From contig JAUCEF010000007.1 in assembly GCA_033558025.1 (NCBI GenBank), positions 8,990,001 through 9,054,000 on the forward strand: a stretch of DNA of 64,000 nucleotides. Direction: 5' to 3'. This document shows positions 1 through 11,953 of the stretch, piece after piece. Each line of letters begins with the position of its first letter. Positions within the stretch are counted from its first letter, which is position 1. This DNA is from Phytophthora sp. 'mugwort' (lineage: Eukaryota > Oomycota > Peronosporomycetes > Peronosporales > Peronosporaceae). The notes under the pieces were generated by a model. It saw nothing but the letters and a program-made list of their open reading frames with translations. It did no database searches and had not been told where the DNA came from. The position numbers were made by a program, and so were the translations under genes.

Positions 1-3000
1 GAATTCCTCTAAGATTCGGCCGGGCTCGCCACGATCAACGGGAGCTAAAGACTCGACGAGATCCACGACACCACCAAGAAGACGCAACGTGTTGTCGCGC
101 TTGGATGTGTCCAAGCATTCGAGTCCATCAGAGGAGGCTGCGTCTCCGCTGCTTTGCCTCTCAGCTACTGTAGCGCCTTCTTCGAATCGCCAATAGGCCA
201 CCACGGCATCTTCTTCGTCTTGAAAGGGACCAATCGTCATCTTTGCATTAGCTGCTTCAGCAGAGACACCCGGCACCGCATCAGCATTAAGTGGAGCTCC
301 AACAACGGACGCGTCAGCAGCAAAGAGAGAGTAATTCAAAGCGCGTGGTTCAGTAGTAGCGACTCGTGTTTTGATCGAGACACCGAGCCACTCACTTGCA
401 TCCTCTGGTGCTAGACGCTTCCAAGGCAGCGTACCGGCACGTGTCGTGTCCTTTGTATCATCACCTTGAGTTAATGGCTTGTCACTTGGAGCAACAGGCA
501 GTTTGAGATGATCAAGCGGAGTTATACTAGACAGTAGGCGTCCACGACGCATGGGTTGCGTTAGATTCTCACAGCAGAGACTCGAGAACAGATCGTCAAA
601 GGGTAGCTGTGTCTGCGATATTGTAGCTCTTGTGACCGCACTCAAGGGCGGATTCAGCTTCGTCCACGAATTTTGTAGCGTCTCGAGCACTTGTGTAGTA
701 GATCCAGCACTGCATTTACGCAACATTGTCACAAGAGCCTCATCATCTCCAGAGAGATCGAGACACCGTATGGCCCAGTCAAGCTGACCAATGCTCTTAA
801 ATACCATGGCGAGCTGTTTGAAGCGTTGAGCGGTGGGTCCCTTTCTTGACGGTAGTTTCGCAGCTCCGTCTGAGCCGCTCCCAACGACATATTCTTCTAG
901 TGCTGGATCATGGGCAAGAAAGACTCGTATGAAGTCTTCCCACTTGTGGGCGTCTAGGAAGATGGAGGTCATAATAGTTCGCGAAAGCAAAGACGTTCGA
1001 CTGTAATTGGAAGACGCAGTAGCAACGACAGCTGCTCCGTCGGCAGCTCCTAGAGACGCAGACGCTTTCTCATGAGAATTAACGAGTGCGTTTAAGACTT
1101 TGACGACCTTGTCTCTCCATCCGAACGTGTGATACGCCGTCTCGAGCACCGTATCTGTGATTGAGCATACAGGACGGTCGCTATCGTCGGGCTGGAGCGT
1201 GAACGCGACCATTTCGCGGTCAAAAACACGTTGAAGAGTGGCGTTGGGCTCTGCAAAGCCCACTACGAGCGGTTCACAGAGCGCAACGGAGTGCAGCGTC
1301 AATCGACTGGACAATGTCGCTGGCTGGGAAACCGCATAGCACAGTCGATCGCCACACAATGAGACTAGCTGGATACTGGATCGTGTGAAGCCTGGACAGT
1401 CAGTCGCTATGCTGCACAAGAGTCGACTTGCTTCGCCTTGAAGGTTATGAGCGATAGGAGTGACATAACGCACTTGACGCGCTGTGGTGCTGTACACTAA
1501 CGTTTGAGATACCCATAGCAAACTCTCGGGTGTCCCCATGAGCTCACTCTTGCAGTCATACGCACGTAGCTCCTGGAGCTCAGGAGAGAGCACCAATACA
1601 CGTCTCGTAGTCATAACAGCTAGGAGAAGACGCTGCTGTGAGTCGTGAGGTCCAATCTGAGGACACGAAGAAGAGTTCCAAAGCACGTCGACGACGCGTT
1701 CGTTGGCTTCACATGTCCATGATGACGCGTTAGTACCAGGCACGGAGAGATCGTCTCCACTGAGTACTAGACGTTCATATTGACTCTGTCTAGTGGACTC
1801 AAGCAGATACAGTAGCTTACAGACAACAACACTCTGATAGCTTGCTGAAAGGACTAGTGGAGTGGCGAATATCCGTTCTACAGGCTGGTTCAGTTTCACC
1901 TGTTCGGTACTTGGATCACGTGTTGTCTGGAAAGTGACGACGTCTCCGGCTTTGGACAACACGAGCAGTAGATACTTTCCAGCTTGAGCGTCGTCGATGG
2001 TTGGGTTCATACTGAAACACACATCCCGCACTTCATGTTGAACTGGACCATCATTCAACTCAATTGCGGGCAAAGCATTTGGAACAATCGCTCCGTCATC
2101 GTCTTCGGGGTTAATAACGACGTCGGTCATCGTCGTATCTGCTATGAGGTCGAGGACTGCGAAGGAAAAAGAGGACGGACGCGCCCCATTTAACGCAGCG
2201 GCGTCACCTTTTTCACGTAGTTTGAGACATATCGCAGACTGGTGGCTACTCGCAAGCACTTGAAATGGCACGAGTGGCACACTACGCTCACTTTTCCAGT
2301 CTGGAAGCTGGTCGCTTGAACCAGTTAATTGCCCTGAGAGTTGACAAAATCGCTGGAGTTTAAGCACTGGAGTGCCCTTGATACTGCTCTTGACGGCGAG
2401 TTGCAGTTGGGACGATGGAATCCCAGACGGATAATCGTGGTACTGGGCAAGTGTGAGCTGCGTCATTGTGCTGAGTGCGACGAGAGTTTTCGGCTCCTTC
2501 TCAGCGAGATTTGTCGCTGTTTGGCTCGGCTGTACGTCGAGGAGGAAGATTGCTCGACGGTCGGCCGTGCTAGCGTAGACTGCTAGTGAGTTTTGCCAGA
2601 GGGAAATATCCGTGGCAAATATCCGAGATTTTTGATGGATTTCACTGCTGTGTTCATGAAGCGTGGACGCGCTGGCAATGGGCCACCACTCAGTCATGAC
2701 ACCTCCAGCGCTGCTATTACCTCCCGCTCCACCTCTCGGACTCGTGATCAAGCTCCCTCCTGTATTAACGAGCTCCCAGGCGGCAATGACATCGATACCG
2801 AATTCTGGTCTGTGGGAACGCCAATGTACCAGTAACACTGGAAGTTGAGCATGAATCGCCAACGAGAGAGTTCCTCCCAATCTGGAGAAATCCGACGTAT
2901 GAGGTGGAGATCTAATGAAAAAGAAGAAAAAACAACATCGTTAGCCTGGGATATTATCAATTACTATAACGACCTACATAGCAATTTTAAGTTTACGTAC

Positions 3001-3880
3001 AACGTAGTAGAGGCGACACAAGTGTGAGCTAGGCCATTCATCGCGATAACATCGACACGACGGTTCTGATAGGCTGCAGCGAGGAACAAATTACCATTGG
3101 TACCGCAGCTCATACACATTCCGATGCAAATTTCCACAACTGGAGACTGTGCCAACTGCACAGCGAAGAGGGGAGTGGCAAATTCCGTTACTTCGTGCCC
3201 TTTTCTTGCTGTGCCAACCCCCACTTCGTCCGACATAATACTCCAGACTTGAATAGTTCCATCGTTGCAGCCGGAACTGAGCAAATGGTGCTCTGTAGAG
3301 TATGCCAGCGAAACAACGGCACCTCCTCGAAGTGCACTTTTGCGTAGGATTTCACGAGCTGGACGTGGAGAATCAACACGCGTGACTCGGACGTTGTTGC
3401 TCCCGTCCGCATTGAAGAAGAGCCATCGATCAGCACAGAGCGAGGTGGCAAGTGCCGTGACTCGACGAGCTCCGTGAACTTTGTCCGCATCGGAAGTGGC
3501 AACTAGCACTGCTTCCTCAAGATCCCACACAACTAGAAATCGCGATTGCAACAGCCCCACAACGAAGCAAGAGCCGGCCGGGAGGATCACGTCCAGGTTA
3601 CTGGAAACCAGCAAGTCGAACGTGATGTGACAGAGCAACGCTCCAGTGTCGATATCCAGCTCTTCCAAAGTGTCTCCTTTGACACACACGACGCTGCCAC
3701 GACTCTGAAAGCAGCAGATTTCGTTAGTTTAAACACAAATGTACACTTTAGGTGAATTGCTACAATTCCTACCGGATGAAACACCACTCGCTCTACAAAG
3801 TGATCACCATTGATGCTCGAGGTGGTGGGCTCATCGATCACCACCAACGGATCGATTCGAGGCCCCAAGGACAAAACCAT
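1..3880 (-). CDS. TSET/TPLATE-complex scaffold TTRAY1 (TWD40-1-like), 3' part beyond window
   Basis: This is a beta-propeller plus alpha-solenoid scaffold of the TSET coat, which acts in plasma-membrane and endocytic vesicle traffic. Exons are 3880-3773, 3704-3001 and 2911 running off the left edge without a stop; all junctions are GT-AG and in phase. The start ATG at 3880 was preferred over an AT-rich upstream extension. Short blocks match the plant TWD40-1 family in order: an EELDIDTG propeller strand near residue 55, a GTIQVWSI WD-like blade, VERIFATP, a TTRRVLVLS strand, SLLWV followed by VYSTTA, CEPLVVGF, and then solenoid repeats (FKQLAMVFKSIGQLDWA). About 1,240 codons lie in the window. 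It follows TTRAY2 on the same strand, 168 bp after that gene's stop. The assignment rests on remembered family motifs, not on a search. Confidence 0.8.
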
Positions 3881-4048
3881 CGCGAATAAAACGCCAAGCG
3901 TCGAGTACAACGAGATCCGCGACTCCTCAATTGTCACCAAATTTTTTAAGAACACGATGAAAATTGTCGTATGATAAAGTATTCTCAGCATAGAAGTTTT
4001 AGGTGAAATACGAAATTAGATGGTCAAGTGTCCTAAACTTTGCTTAGT

Positions 4049-7000
4049 TTACTCGCTCACTGAGGTTTCGAGCTTCACGATTGTCGGGGGGCGAATTCCT
4101 TGTTTCTCAAGTCCCGTTCTCCAAGCTGCCGTAGGTTTCGCAATACTGGCGTTCCACTTGTTCAGAATTGCATCTTGATTAGGCCTCATGGCTGAAGATG
4201 AACGACTTGATGGCGACCTGGCCTTTACAGCGTGGAAAGCAGCTCCCCATTCTTCAGCAAACACGTACGCTCGGATGAGTTGCTGTTTTTCAAAGAGATC
4301 ACTTGTGGTTAGATATACATATAAAACACTCAAAATAATTCGAAAAATACCTCTTCGTTTTGCAGCAAAGAGGCTACGAAGATGGCATCGTTATGACGTT
4401 TGCGCGACAAAAGAGCTGGTCCAAGTCGCTTGAGAGGTGCGTGCATCTCCCCATGATGAAGTGCAATGCAAGCGCGCTGAAAAAGGGATGAGCCCTAACA
4501 AAAAAAATGCGTTCGAAAAAGTACGGTTAGCACGAGCAAATTCACTTAATATTCCGATCAAGTTCTTGCACATACCGTGAGATTGGGCGAATCACGTTCT
4601 TGTTCAAAAAGATCCCCGAGTAACTTCGTCAACGGGTCCAACTGGGCATGCTTGATACACATATTCACCTTTAACGACAGTGAAAGACCCGGTAAAAGGT
4701 GTAAGGCCTCGGAAACGTGGCCGAACGCCTCGAAAACAGCTCCGAGCCACTCGATGGCATCCGGACAAAGCGACTGAGCAAGTTCTGCAGCCCGCTCGAC
4801 AGCTCCAGCGGTCACAAGCATCGCGCACTGCAGGACGCGGTTCGACAGATCAAGGATGTGAACAGCTTGCAGAGGTCCTCCCAACACGAGCTTTTGATCC
4901 AGCACCCCCAGAATCGTTGTCGCTCCTGCAGGGAAAATCTGTGGCATAAAAAATAATCATAGTTTAAACAAACTACCTTTTAAACATCACATGGAGCGAT
5001 GGCCACTTACCTGTGGTCGAGGGAACTGGTTGAGATCGTCGTCACTGACTTGAGTGACGCAAGAAGCTTCGTTCAACACCCATCGAGACGCTAATGCGAG
5101 CGTGAAGCACCGAGGTTTTGAAATCACAGAGCACTTTACTTCATCTTCACTGGTGAAGAACAGCGTGTGGTGCTCCCAATACAACGAAAATGCCGGTGAC
5201 GGAGTTGGAATCTCGTGAATAAACTCCATCGTAGAAGTACCCATTTGTTCAATTTGTTTGCTCTGGTCCTTGGTCGAGGGAATGTTGAACCGGTAGATTT
5301 TAATGCTGGTTGGATACACGAGAGCGCAAAGACTCCGCGTGGCAGTGTCCCATTCAAGGCTGAGTGGACACTCAACAGCAAAACCTCCGACAAGCTTCCG
5401 TAGTCCACCTTCCCCTTCCGCTAGCTCCAAAACGTGACTCCACTCGTAGAACTCCAAGAACGTTTTGGTCAGATCACTAGCGGAGTCGGTCGACTCGAAG
5501 CTTGCTCCGGTGGGTGAAGCTGATGGAGATTGCAATGGAGAGATCATCGTGAGTCTCAAATCCGTCATCTTGGGCGATGATATCGCGCTAAGACCGAGCA
5601 TAAAAGATTGTGCTCGCTGGACTCGACTCAACGATGCGGGGCTGTCACGCGCCCTTCCCACGATCGCCCCATTAGAAGCTAGTGAGGCTGGGTTAGCAGC
5701 ATTAGCGTCAGCAACATATTTGGCCACGCCAAGTAGTGGCCCCGAAAACACGTGGAGCAAATTATCTTGCCCGCTTGCAAAACTCGTCTCAAGAAACTCG
5801 ACTTCGGCCTCATCTCCTGACAGTTTATAAATCGATAGTGTCAATGATCTCGCAGCAGCTCGTTGCTGTCGACTGTCCGGCTCATCGGTTGCATTGGCAG
5901 CAGACGCTCGGCTTCCTCCAAAGAAAAATCTTGACCGCTTGGTTGGCACAATAGCTGATGCAGTATTCGATCGAGTGAGCTGCCCAGCTAGTTCTTTGTT
6001 TGGCTGCGTGGACCAAGAAAAAATATTTGCTGAATCAGTTACTTATTGCTGTACAACCATGTAAGAACTAGCGGAACTCACCGCGAGAACTGCGAAGAGC
6101 GGCAGCGATGGATGCCATGCGAAGCCAAACGCATGCGCCACAAATATTGTCTCCAGATCCACAGCATTCGGTGGCATAGGTTTCGAGCCTAGCTGCAAAA
6201 TCTGTTCGCATCAAACAAATAGATAGATACACGAGTTTTGCGTTTGAGAAATGGCAAAACTGATTTTGGCATGGGTGATTTTTTACCTCGACATGCCCAC
6301 TAATAGGCAAAATTGCCGCCAAAAACCCATTTTGCCACGAGCTGTAGTGCAACTGAGGAACGCGTGAGCGCTCAATAGTGGCAAGGGTTTGGGTTTCAGC
6401 TCCGTTCTGCACAAGGTGGACTTGCGGCTGGTCTTGTGGATTTTCGCCAAGGATTCGCACTCCGACTACCATCGAGGAAGGAGATCCGATAGCTGGAGTG
6501 TTATTCGTGCCTCGGGGAAGGAATATGGGCGTTGGAGCAGCTAAAAAACTGGTCCTGAGGACAAACAAGCCGTAACTGGTGAGGCAGCATATCTCGCTTG
6601 GGTTGCGAACACTACTTGTGAGAGACGTCATCTTCAGCCTTTTAGGCATCTGCACTGATGACAAACCAGCAAACACAGAGCTTTGATCAGTGAAAACACG
6701 CTCGAAAGACTTCATTGCGACGCATTGGGGTTGTACCGGGTTAACGAAGCCCCGCAAGTCTCTTGACTCTTGAATGCTGCTACTTAAAAACTCGATAAAG
6801 ATTGTCGGCACATTGTCCTTGCCGCAGTAGCGGCCTTTGACTCCGATTTCTGAAACAATTAACTGCACAAACACCCGTCAAGATCCATTTGTTTAACAAG
6901 CGAAGATGAGGCTCCAGGTCGGAAAGTTCAAACGAACGTACAGTGGAATTCAAAGCGGAGATCGATAAAGCCGTGAAGCAACCTTTCTGGGCTCCAGGTA

Positions 7001-8393
7001 GAACGATTATACTTTGAAGCTTGCTGTTCGGGAGAAGCCCAGTGAGCATTGCTCTGTGCATCCAAGGATTAGTCAGCAGCGTTTTTTTAGCGAGTCAACA
7101 CTGGTCACGTACGGTTTGTTGCTGTCTAATAACGGCGCCACGTCAAAAAAGAAGATGGTGCCATCGCGACAAGCCGCAGTCATTACATCGTGCTGCGGGT
7201 GAAACTTGAGCTCGTGTACTCCGTTCACCGTGTCGAATTGTCGGAAGACGTCCCGGAGCTCTACTTCTGACGTCTTGACACAATCGCAACTAGCAGTAGA
7301 AGCGTTTAGAGCTACTCGCCACGTTACAACATGTCCATCCAGAGTGGCGCAAGCAAGATGATGTAGCTGCGTGCTAAGGCGCGTCTCCGCTCCTGGAAGA
7401 GCTCCACTCCCGCTTCGCTTCATCAAAATTGGTGGCGTGGTAAGCAGAATGAGCTGCTGGACATCTGTACGAAGGAAAAAAAACGCAAGCTTAGTTGGAA
7501 AGACCCCTTTTGAATACCACACAACACTTTCTCACCTCGCTGCGATCCGCTATCAAGTGTACCAACAGTTTTCGATTGCCACGGGCTCCAGATCCGAATC
7601 TTCCCGTCTTGACAGCCTATCGCTAATAGCCCAGAAGGCAAGATCGCGACACTACTTGGAAGACCACGATGCAGGTCCGCCGGGTCAAGGTGATGCACCT
7701 ACAACATACATCACAGTACGACGAATGTGTTTAATGGAACTACAAGCAGAACGTTTTAGTACACCAAGAAACTAGAGCTCTCACAGCTCCGTTTTGATCC
7801 AGGTCACAAATCACAATGTGCGATCGCGCCACAATAATCAACCACTCGTCAAAACAGGTGCGTGATGCTGGCAATTGAGTAGTACACGCTATCGCTTCAT
7901 GGTCGTAGAACAGCATCTGCAAACTCGGACGTCGTCGCGGTTTAATGAGAGAAGCTCCGGTTGGCGACAAGAGTCCCTTCGCAGCATTTGCAGCTGCTAC
8001 AGCTCCCTGCACCGATCGCGTTGATGGAGAAGCTGTAGTACGACTTAGCAATCCCTTGGGTGCAGCCACGGAACTGAGGACTGTTGCAGACTCAGCGTCT
8101 TCACTTTCCTCGCTGCCGTGTGCTTCGTCGTCGTCCAAAACTTGCGACTCGCCCAAGTCGAACTCCGTCACGACGTCGCCCGTTTCGTAGTCCCATACGA
8201 CCCCACACCCCCTCTGCTCAATAGCAGCAACCCACGGCTTCAACGGGTGGAAGGCAACGTCCACAAAGGCGCAGGGCTTCTTGTCGCTCACTCCGGGGGG
8301 ACTCAGCTGCGCCAAGAGTTCCACACACTCAACACCGCGCTGCAAATCATCCAGGCAGCCTCGCGGCAGGTTCACACGGCGCGTATCCGGCAT
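4049..8393 (-). CDS. TSET/TPLATE-complex scaffold TTRAY2 (TWD40-2-like)
   Basis: This is the second beta-propeller/solenoid scaffold of TSET. Ten exons can be placed: 8393-7785, 7698-7536, 7464-7113, 7053-6942, 6862-6287, 6201-6082, 6003-5011, 4938-4576, 4494-4351 and 4282-4049. They sum to 3,666 nt (1,221 aa), all in phase. Plant TWD40-2 landmarks occur in order: an N-terminal FHPLKPWVAA blade with VVWDYETGDVV, GCQDGKIRIWSPW, CATLDGHVVTW, AFGFAWHPSLPLFAVLA, YEWSHVLEL, a VLDQKLVLGGP strand before the solenoid, GHVSEALHLLPG, and a terminal NEEQLIRAYVFAEEWG helix pair. Residues ~190-250 are a low-complexity insert rich in S and A. It is divergent from the Sec7 gene and directly upstream of TTRAY1. 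Residual doubt concerns splice-site choice at one or two introns. Confidence 0.83.
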
Positions 8394-8737
8394 GACGTCG
8401 TTGCCAGGGAGAGATATGGCACTCGAATCGCTTCTGTGGCCCCACGTCGTTTCAAGATCACTTCGAGTGATCTTGTGTTCAGTTACACACGGGGTACTGT
8501 TGTGGTTACGATACTGGTTACGCTTTACTCTTTTGTCGCAAGAAAGTCGGCTCGAACCGGACGGGGTATTCAGCGTCGTTATGAGCGGCTCGGAGGAGCA
8601 AGCGGAGGTCCGTCTGCTGCCTGTTTATCGGTCTATTAAGTATGGTGATGGCTCCTTCATTAACGACGTCGAAGCTGTGCATTTTTGTGTCGTTCTGTGC
8701 TACGTTTTGGCCATAAAATCAGAGCGGAGACGCTCAG
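8394..8737. promoter_or_regulatory. Shared divergent promoter of TTRAY2 and the Sec7 gene
   Basis: The 344 bp separate two divergent start codons (8393 minus, 8738 plus). A perfect inverted repeat sits at 8453-8475: arms CAAGATCACT and AGTGATCTTG around a TCG spacer. It is the only strong symmetric element seen here and could be a dimeric transcription-factor site. No experimental support exists. A short ATG-initiated frame at 8581 could not be spliced in phase to the Sec7 frame and was not used. Confidence 0.5.
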
Positions 8738-9862
8738 ATGCAGAGACGATTATCATCGGCGTCGACCAGTGCCAGCGACGCATCTCAGTCGCCGCCTAAA
8801 CTGCCGGGCGACGTAAGTATGGAGGCGACCCACATCATGCGTCTGATGGACCCCGAGAGTCCGTCGTCACCCAAGGAGATTGCCGAATTCCTGCACGAAA
8901 TGCCACACGCCGACCCCAAAATGGTGCCGTGTGTTTTTTAATCTTTTGCTGTTGCCCTTGAACCCTTGTTCACTGACTACAATGAGGGTCAATTGCTGCA
9001 GGTCGGTCAGGTTTTAGGCGAGCCGGACGCCAAATCGCTGAGTGTTCTTCGTGAGTACGCTAACGGCTTCCAGTTTGAGGGTGTGGCATTCGATATTGCT
9101 CTACGCGTCTATCTCAGTCGGTTTGAGCTGCCTAGCGAAGCTCAAAAGATTGATCGGATTCTTCAGGCTTTTGCCAAGGCGTATAACACCAGCAATACAG
9201 ACAGCGACGAGTGTCCGTCCGAAGACGCCGTGTACACGCTGTCGTTTTCGGTGCTGTTACTCAACACAGACGCCCACAACCCGAGGCTGGCAAGGAAGTT
9301 CAAGATGAACCGAGCTGACTTTATCCGCAACTACCATCAACTGGGAGGAGAGGGCGGTTCAGCAAGGCCGGAGGTACCAGATTGGTATCTAGGGCAGTGC
9401 TATGACCTGTTCGTGGCGGATGCCATTAAGCGGATCGAGCGGAAACCGGTCGAGCTACTGCCGGACGAAATAGAACTCGAGTTTCCGGAAGCGGCGCTTG
9501 GGCTGGAGATCGAGACGTCTTTCGACGGCCGCACCGCGATCGTTAAGAAGTACACCAACGACCGCCACACGTACAGCAGCACACGACGAAGACAGGCGAG
9601 CGCTCCAAGTGTATCAGCCACCAGTTTCTTGACATCCGGCGCCAACTTCTTTAAAACTGGAAGTGCCATTTTGGCAAACATTTTGGCAGTAGTAGACCCG
9701 GAACCGGAGCTGTCGCTCACGGGCTACGTGATCGTGGCAGTGGGCGATGACAGCACCCGCCAGATCGGCTACGCACTCACACGCTACCTGCTCAAGACGG
9801 CGCCGCGCCCCGTCCTCATCCGATTTTGCGAGCCGAGCGTGTACTTTGCGTCTCTAGTATGA
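8738..9862 (+). CDS. Sec7-domain Arf guanine-nucleotide exchange factor with C-terminal PDZ-like region
   Basis: It probably activates Arf-family GTPases that recruit vesicle coats. Exons are 8738-8923 and 9002-9862 (348 aa), joined in phase across a 78-bp intron, so that KM joins VGQVLG inside the Sec7 fold. The Sec7 domain spans about residues 40-230. The catalytic glutamate finger is present at E108 in FELPSEAQKIDRI, and motif 2 is present as LLLNTDAHNPRL. The C-terminal third looks like a PDZ fold interrupted by a serine-rich insert: LGLEIETSFDGRTAIVKKY, then GYVIVAVGDDS and PRPVLIRF. No PH domain follows, unlike ARNO-type factors, and the protein is short for a BIG/GBF factor. Its start is 344 bp from that of the divergent TTRAY2. 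Confidence 0.82.
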
Positions 9863-10790
9863 ATCCTATGAATCCTCATCAATCAATCCACCCGTGGTAC
9901 CATGATTTAGTGGCTGAAGCTGAAGCAGCAACCCCCGTATCCGTTCTGGTGCCTCGGCAACTCCTGAACCGGCTGTTGAGCAGCCAGAGACACATGATAA
10001 CGATGAAAAGCTCATCCTCTGCCGCACACGCCCGTTCAGTAACCAAGCGGCACATCCTTTGTCGAGCACCTGCACGAAACTTCCAGTGGGCAAATGCTTT
10101 TCTCTTAATGAGCGTGCGGCATCGTCGCCCCTCAAATAAAACCAATTTTTTTGGTGCCGCCTCCAAGCGAGAAGGGATCAGATGGCCTGCCTATCGATCA
10201 CGTGCGTCATGATCCACCGAGCCGTTGCACGTGTGTTTTCTACAAAAAGACACGATAAGTGAAACCGGTGAAGGGCTTCTTTTTTTTCGTTGTAATGCCT
10301 AATCCTAGGCCGTTGAACGCCCGCCGTTAACAAGAAACAAACAATGAAAAAACGCCTTCAACGACAACGACAGCGACCCCAGCGGAGAGAGCAAGGACGG
10401 AAGGCAATGGGCCGAAAAGAAACCTTCAGGCAAACAGCGACTACGGTAGGCTGTATCCAAAAATGTTTCGCCAAAAATCTGAGTACGGCTGTCACAATGA
10501 AAGATCGCGTCGTTTCATGACCTCAGTTTTGGGTTTCAAATTAAGATTGGGCTTGTAAAAATTTAAATATCACCCCCCAAACACAAAGAAACGCTTGTTT
10601 TTCTGCGGATTTCAGATGTCGAGTTGGCTGTTAAAATGGGCCGTGTCCTTTCAGTATTTTAGACTGGTTGAAGTTGCCTGACTGGTAGGCAGTGCATCAG
10701 CCAGACGCCCCACCCCTCAATCCGGAAGGCGTATTACTGACTCGTCATTCTCAGAAAGCGCTTGCCAACGACACTTGCCAATCTGCGACG
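9863..10790. other. Intergenic, no gene seen
   Basis: These 928 bp between two plus-strand genes hold only short overlapping frames with no recognisable domain or coding bias. A pyrimidine-rich TCATTCT at 10745-10751, 40 bp upstream of the next ATG, fits the oomycete initiator consensus YCAYTYY. Otherwise nothing stands out. Confidence 0.5.
10745..10751 (+). promoter_or_regulatory. Candidate oomycete initiator (Inr)
   Basis: The heptamer TCATTCT matches the oomycete Inr consensus YCAYTYY and lies about 40 bp before the ATG at 10791. A clear flanking promoter region motif (MAWTTTNC) was not found beside it, so the match may be chance. Confidence 0.3.
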
Positions 10791-11685
10791 ATGGGCGCAG
10801 TCCTCGTGTGCTTCGGCGACCACGAACCAGGTTGGTCTTGCTATAGTTTTACTCAGTTCATTTGAGCTTAATATTCATTAACCCGTGCTTTTGGCTCTTC
10901 AGATTTCAGCGAGATCCGACAACGACGAGAGCGTACCCCCAGCGACGACACACTGCTCGAGCGACTACAGAAAAACTGGAGCTGCGGACGCCTCGACGAC
11001 GAGCAGGACGAGGACGAAGACCCAGTCAAGTGAGTTCATCGCTTTGCCGGCCATTGAATTCCAGTCACCTCTAACTAGATTCGTCTGCGATCACAGCTGG
11101 GACGCCTTCCTGCTGCAATCTAACAGATCCACAGCCTCGTCGGGTAGTCGGATGCTGTCAGCGTTCTACAGTCGCGTGCTCGAGGAGAACGACGAGTGTG
11201 CCTTCTACTTCAACAGCAGGGGCAAACGCATCAAAGGGGCCTATCTCGATCGCGTGGAGCTGCTAAACGACTACTTCCTGCCCTCGGGTCGGAGGCGCAC
11301 TCTCTCGGCTGTATCAGCACCACCACCCATTGAGTCCCTAGAGATGTACAGTTCTAGCGAGGACTGTTTCTCTACCTCATCCACCATGGTAAGTGAACTG
11401 GACTACTGGGCGTCTTCAGACCCGCTCATCACGTCGGAAGAGAGAAGATATGGCTACCTGCCGCCTCGACCAGTTTTGGGCCGCTGCTCCAGCTTGGGCT
11501 CGCCCATTCACACAGGACTCAAGATCCATCGAACTCTCACCAGTCCGTACCAGTCGGAAGACGCCTGCATCGCCCGTTTCCAGTCGCCCTGGAGCTCCCC
11601 ACGCTCCAAGCTGGTGGGAAGCCGTCAGTTTCCGTCTCCTAAACCGTATCTGCCCTCGGCCATAGGGATGGCTGCTGCGAGCTGA
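10791..11685 (+). CDS. Unrecognised 251-aa protein, three exons
   Basis: I do not recognise this family. Exons are 10791-10830, 10903-11029 and 11097-11685; they total 756 nt in phase. The N-terminus (MGAVLVCFGDHEPDFSEI) leads into an acidic patch with EQDEDEDP near residue 50. A folded-looking stretch follows, with NWDAFLLQ, MLSAFYSRVLEENDECAFYF and YLDRVELLNDYF. The C-terminal half is rich in Ser and Pro with short basic and aromatic motifs, as in phosphoproteins. No signal peptide or membrane segment is seen. The exon 2/3 junction (K/NWDAF) uses the second of two possible acceptors because it keeps the conserved-looking block in frame. It is convergent with the MAP kinase gene, 268 bp from its stop. 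Confidence 0.6.
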
Positions 11686-11953
11686 AAGGAGCATGACCCT
11701 CTATCTAATTAGCGTGTTTAGGTGTGTCTTGTTTTGCCAAGCAAAAAATCTCCGTTCGCCTGAACGGTGTAACCTTTTATTAGCATGCTAGGAATTATCA
11801 AAAAATCGACCCAAGTCGTGTTTCAACACGCAGCATTTATTTTATTTGTCCGTGTGGGGCTCTTTCTACATGAGGAAGCACGAACTCCACTCCCCATTCT
11901 CATACATTTCTTATCTGTCTGCTCAAGGGAACTTCTTCGCACTACGACCTTCT

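Noticed and set aside
5465..5830. Plus-strand open frames of 100-180 codons opposite large minus-strand genes
   Set aside because: They mirror the conserved coding frames of the minus-strand exons, carry no domains, and arise from GC-rich codon use.
8581..8644. An ATG-led frame (MSGSEEQAEVRL) as a first exon of the Sec7 gene
   Set aside because: Neither available donor (8640 or 8645) joins the acceptor before 8738 in the correct phase.
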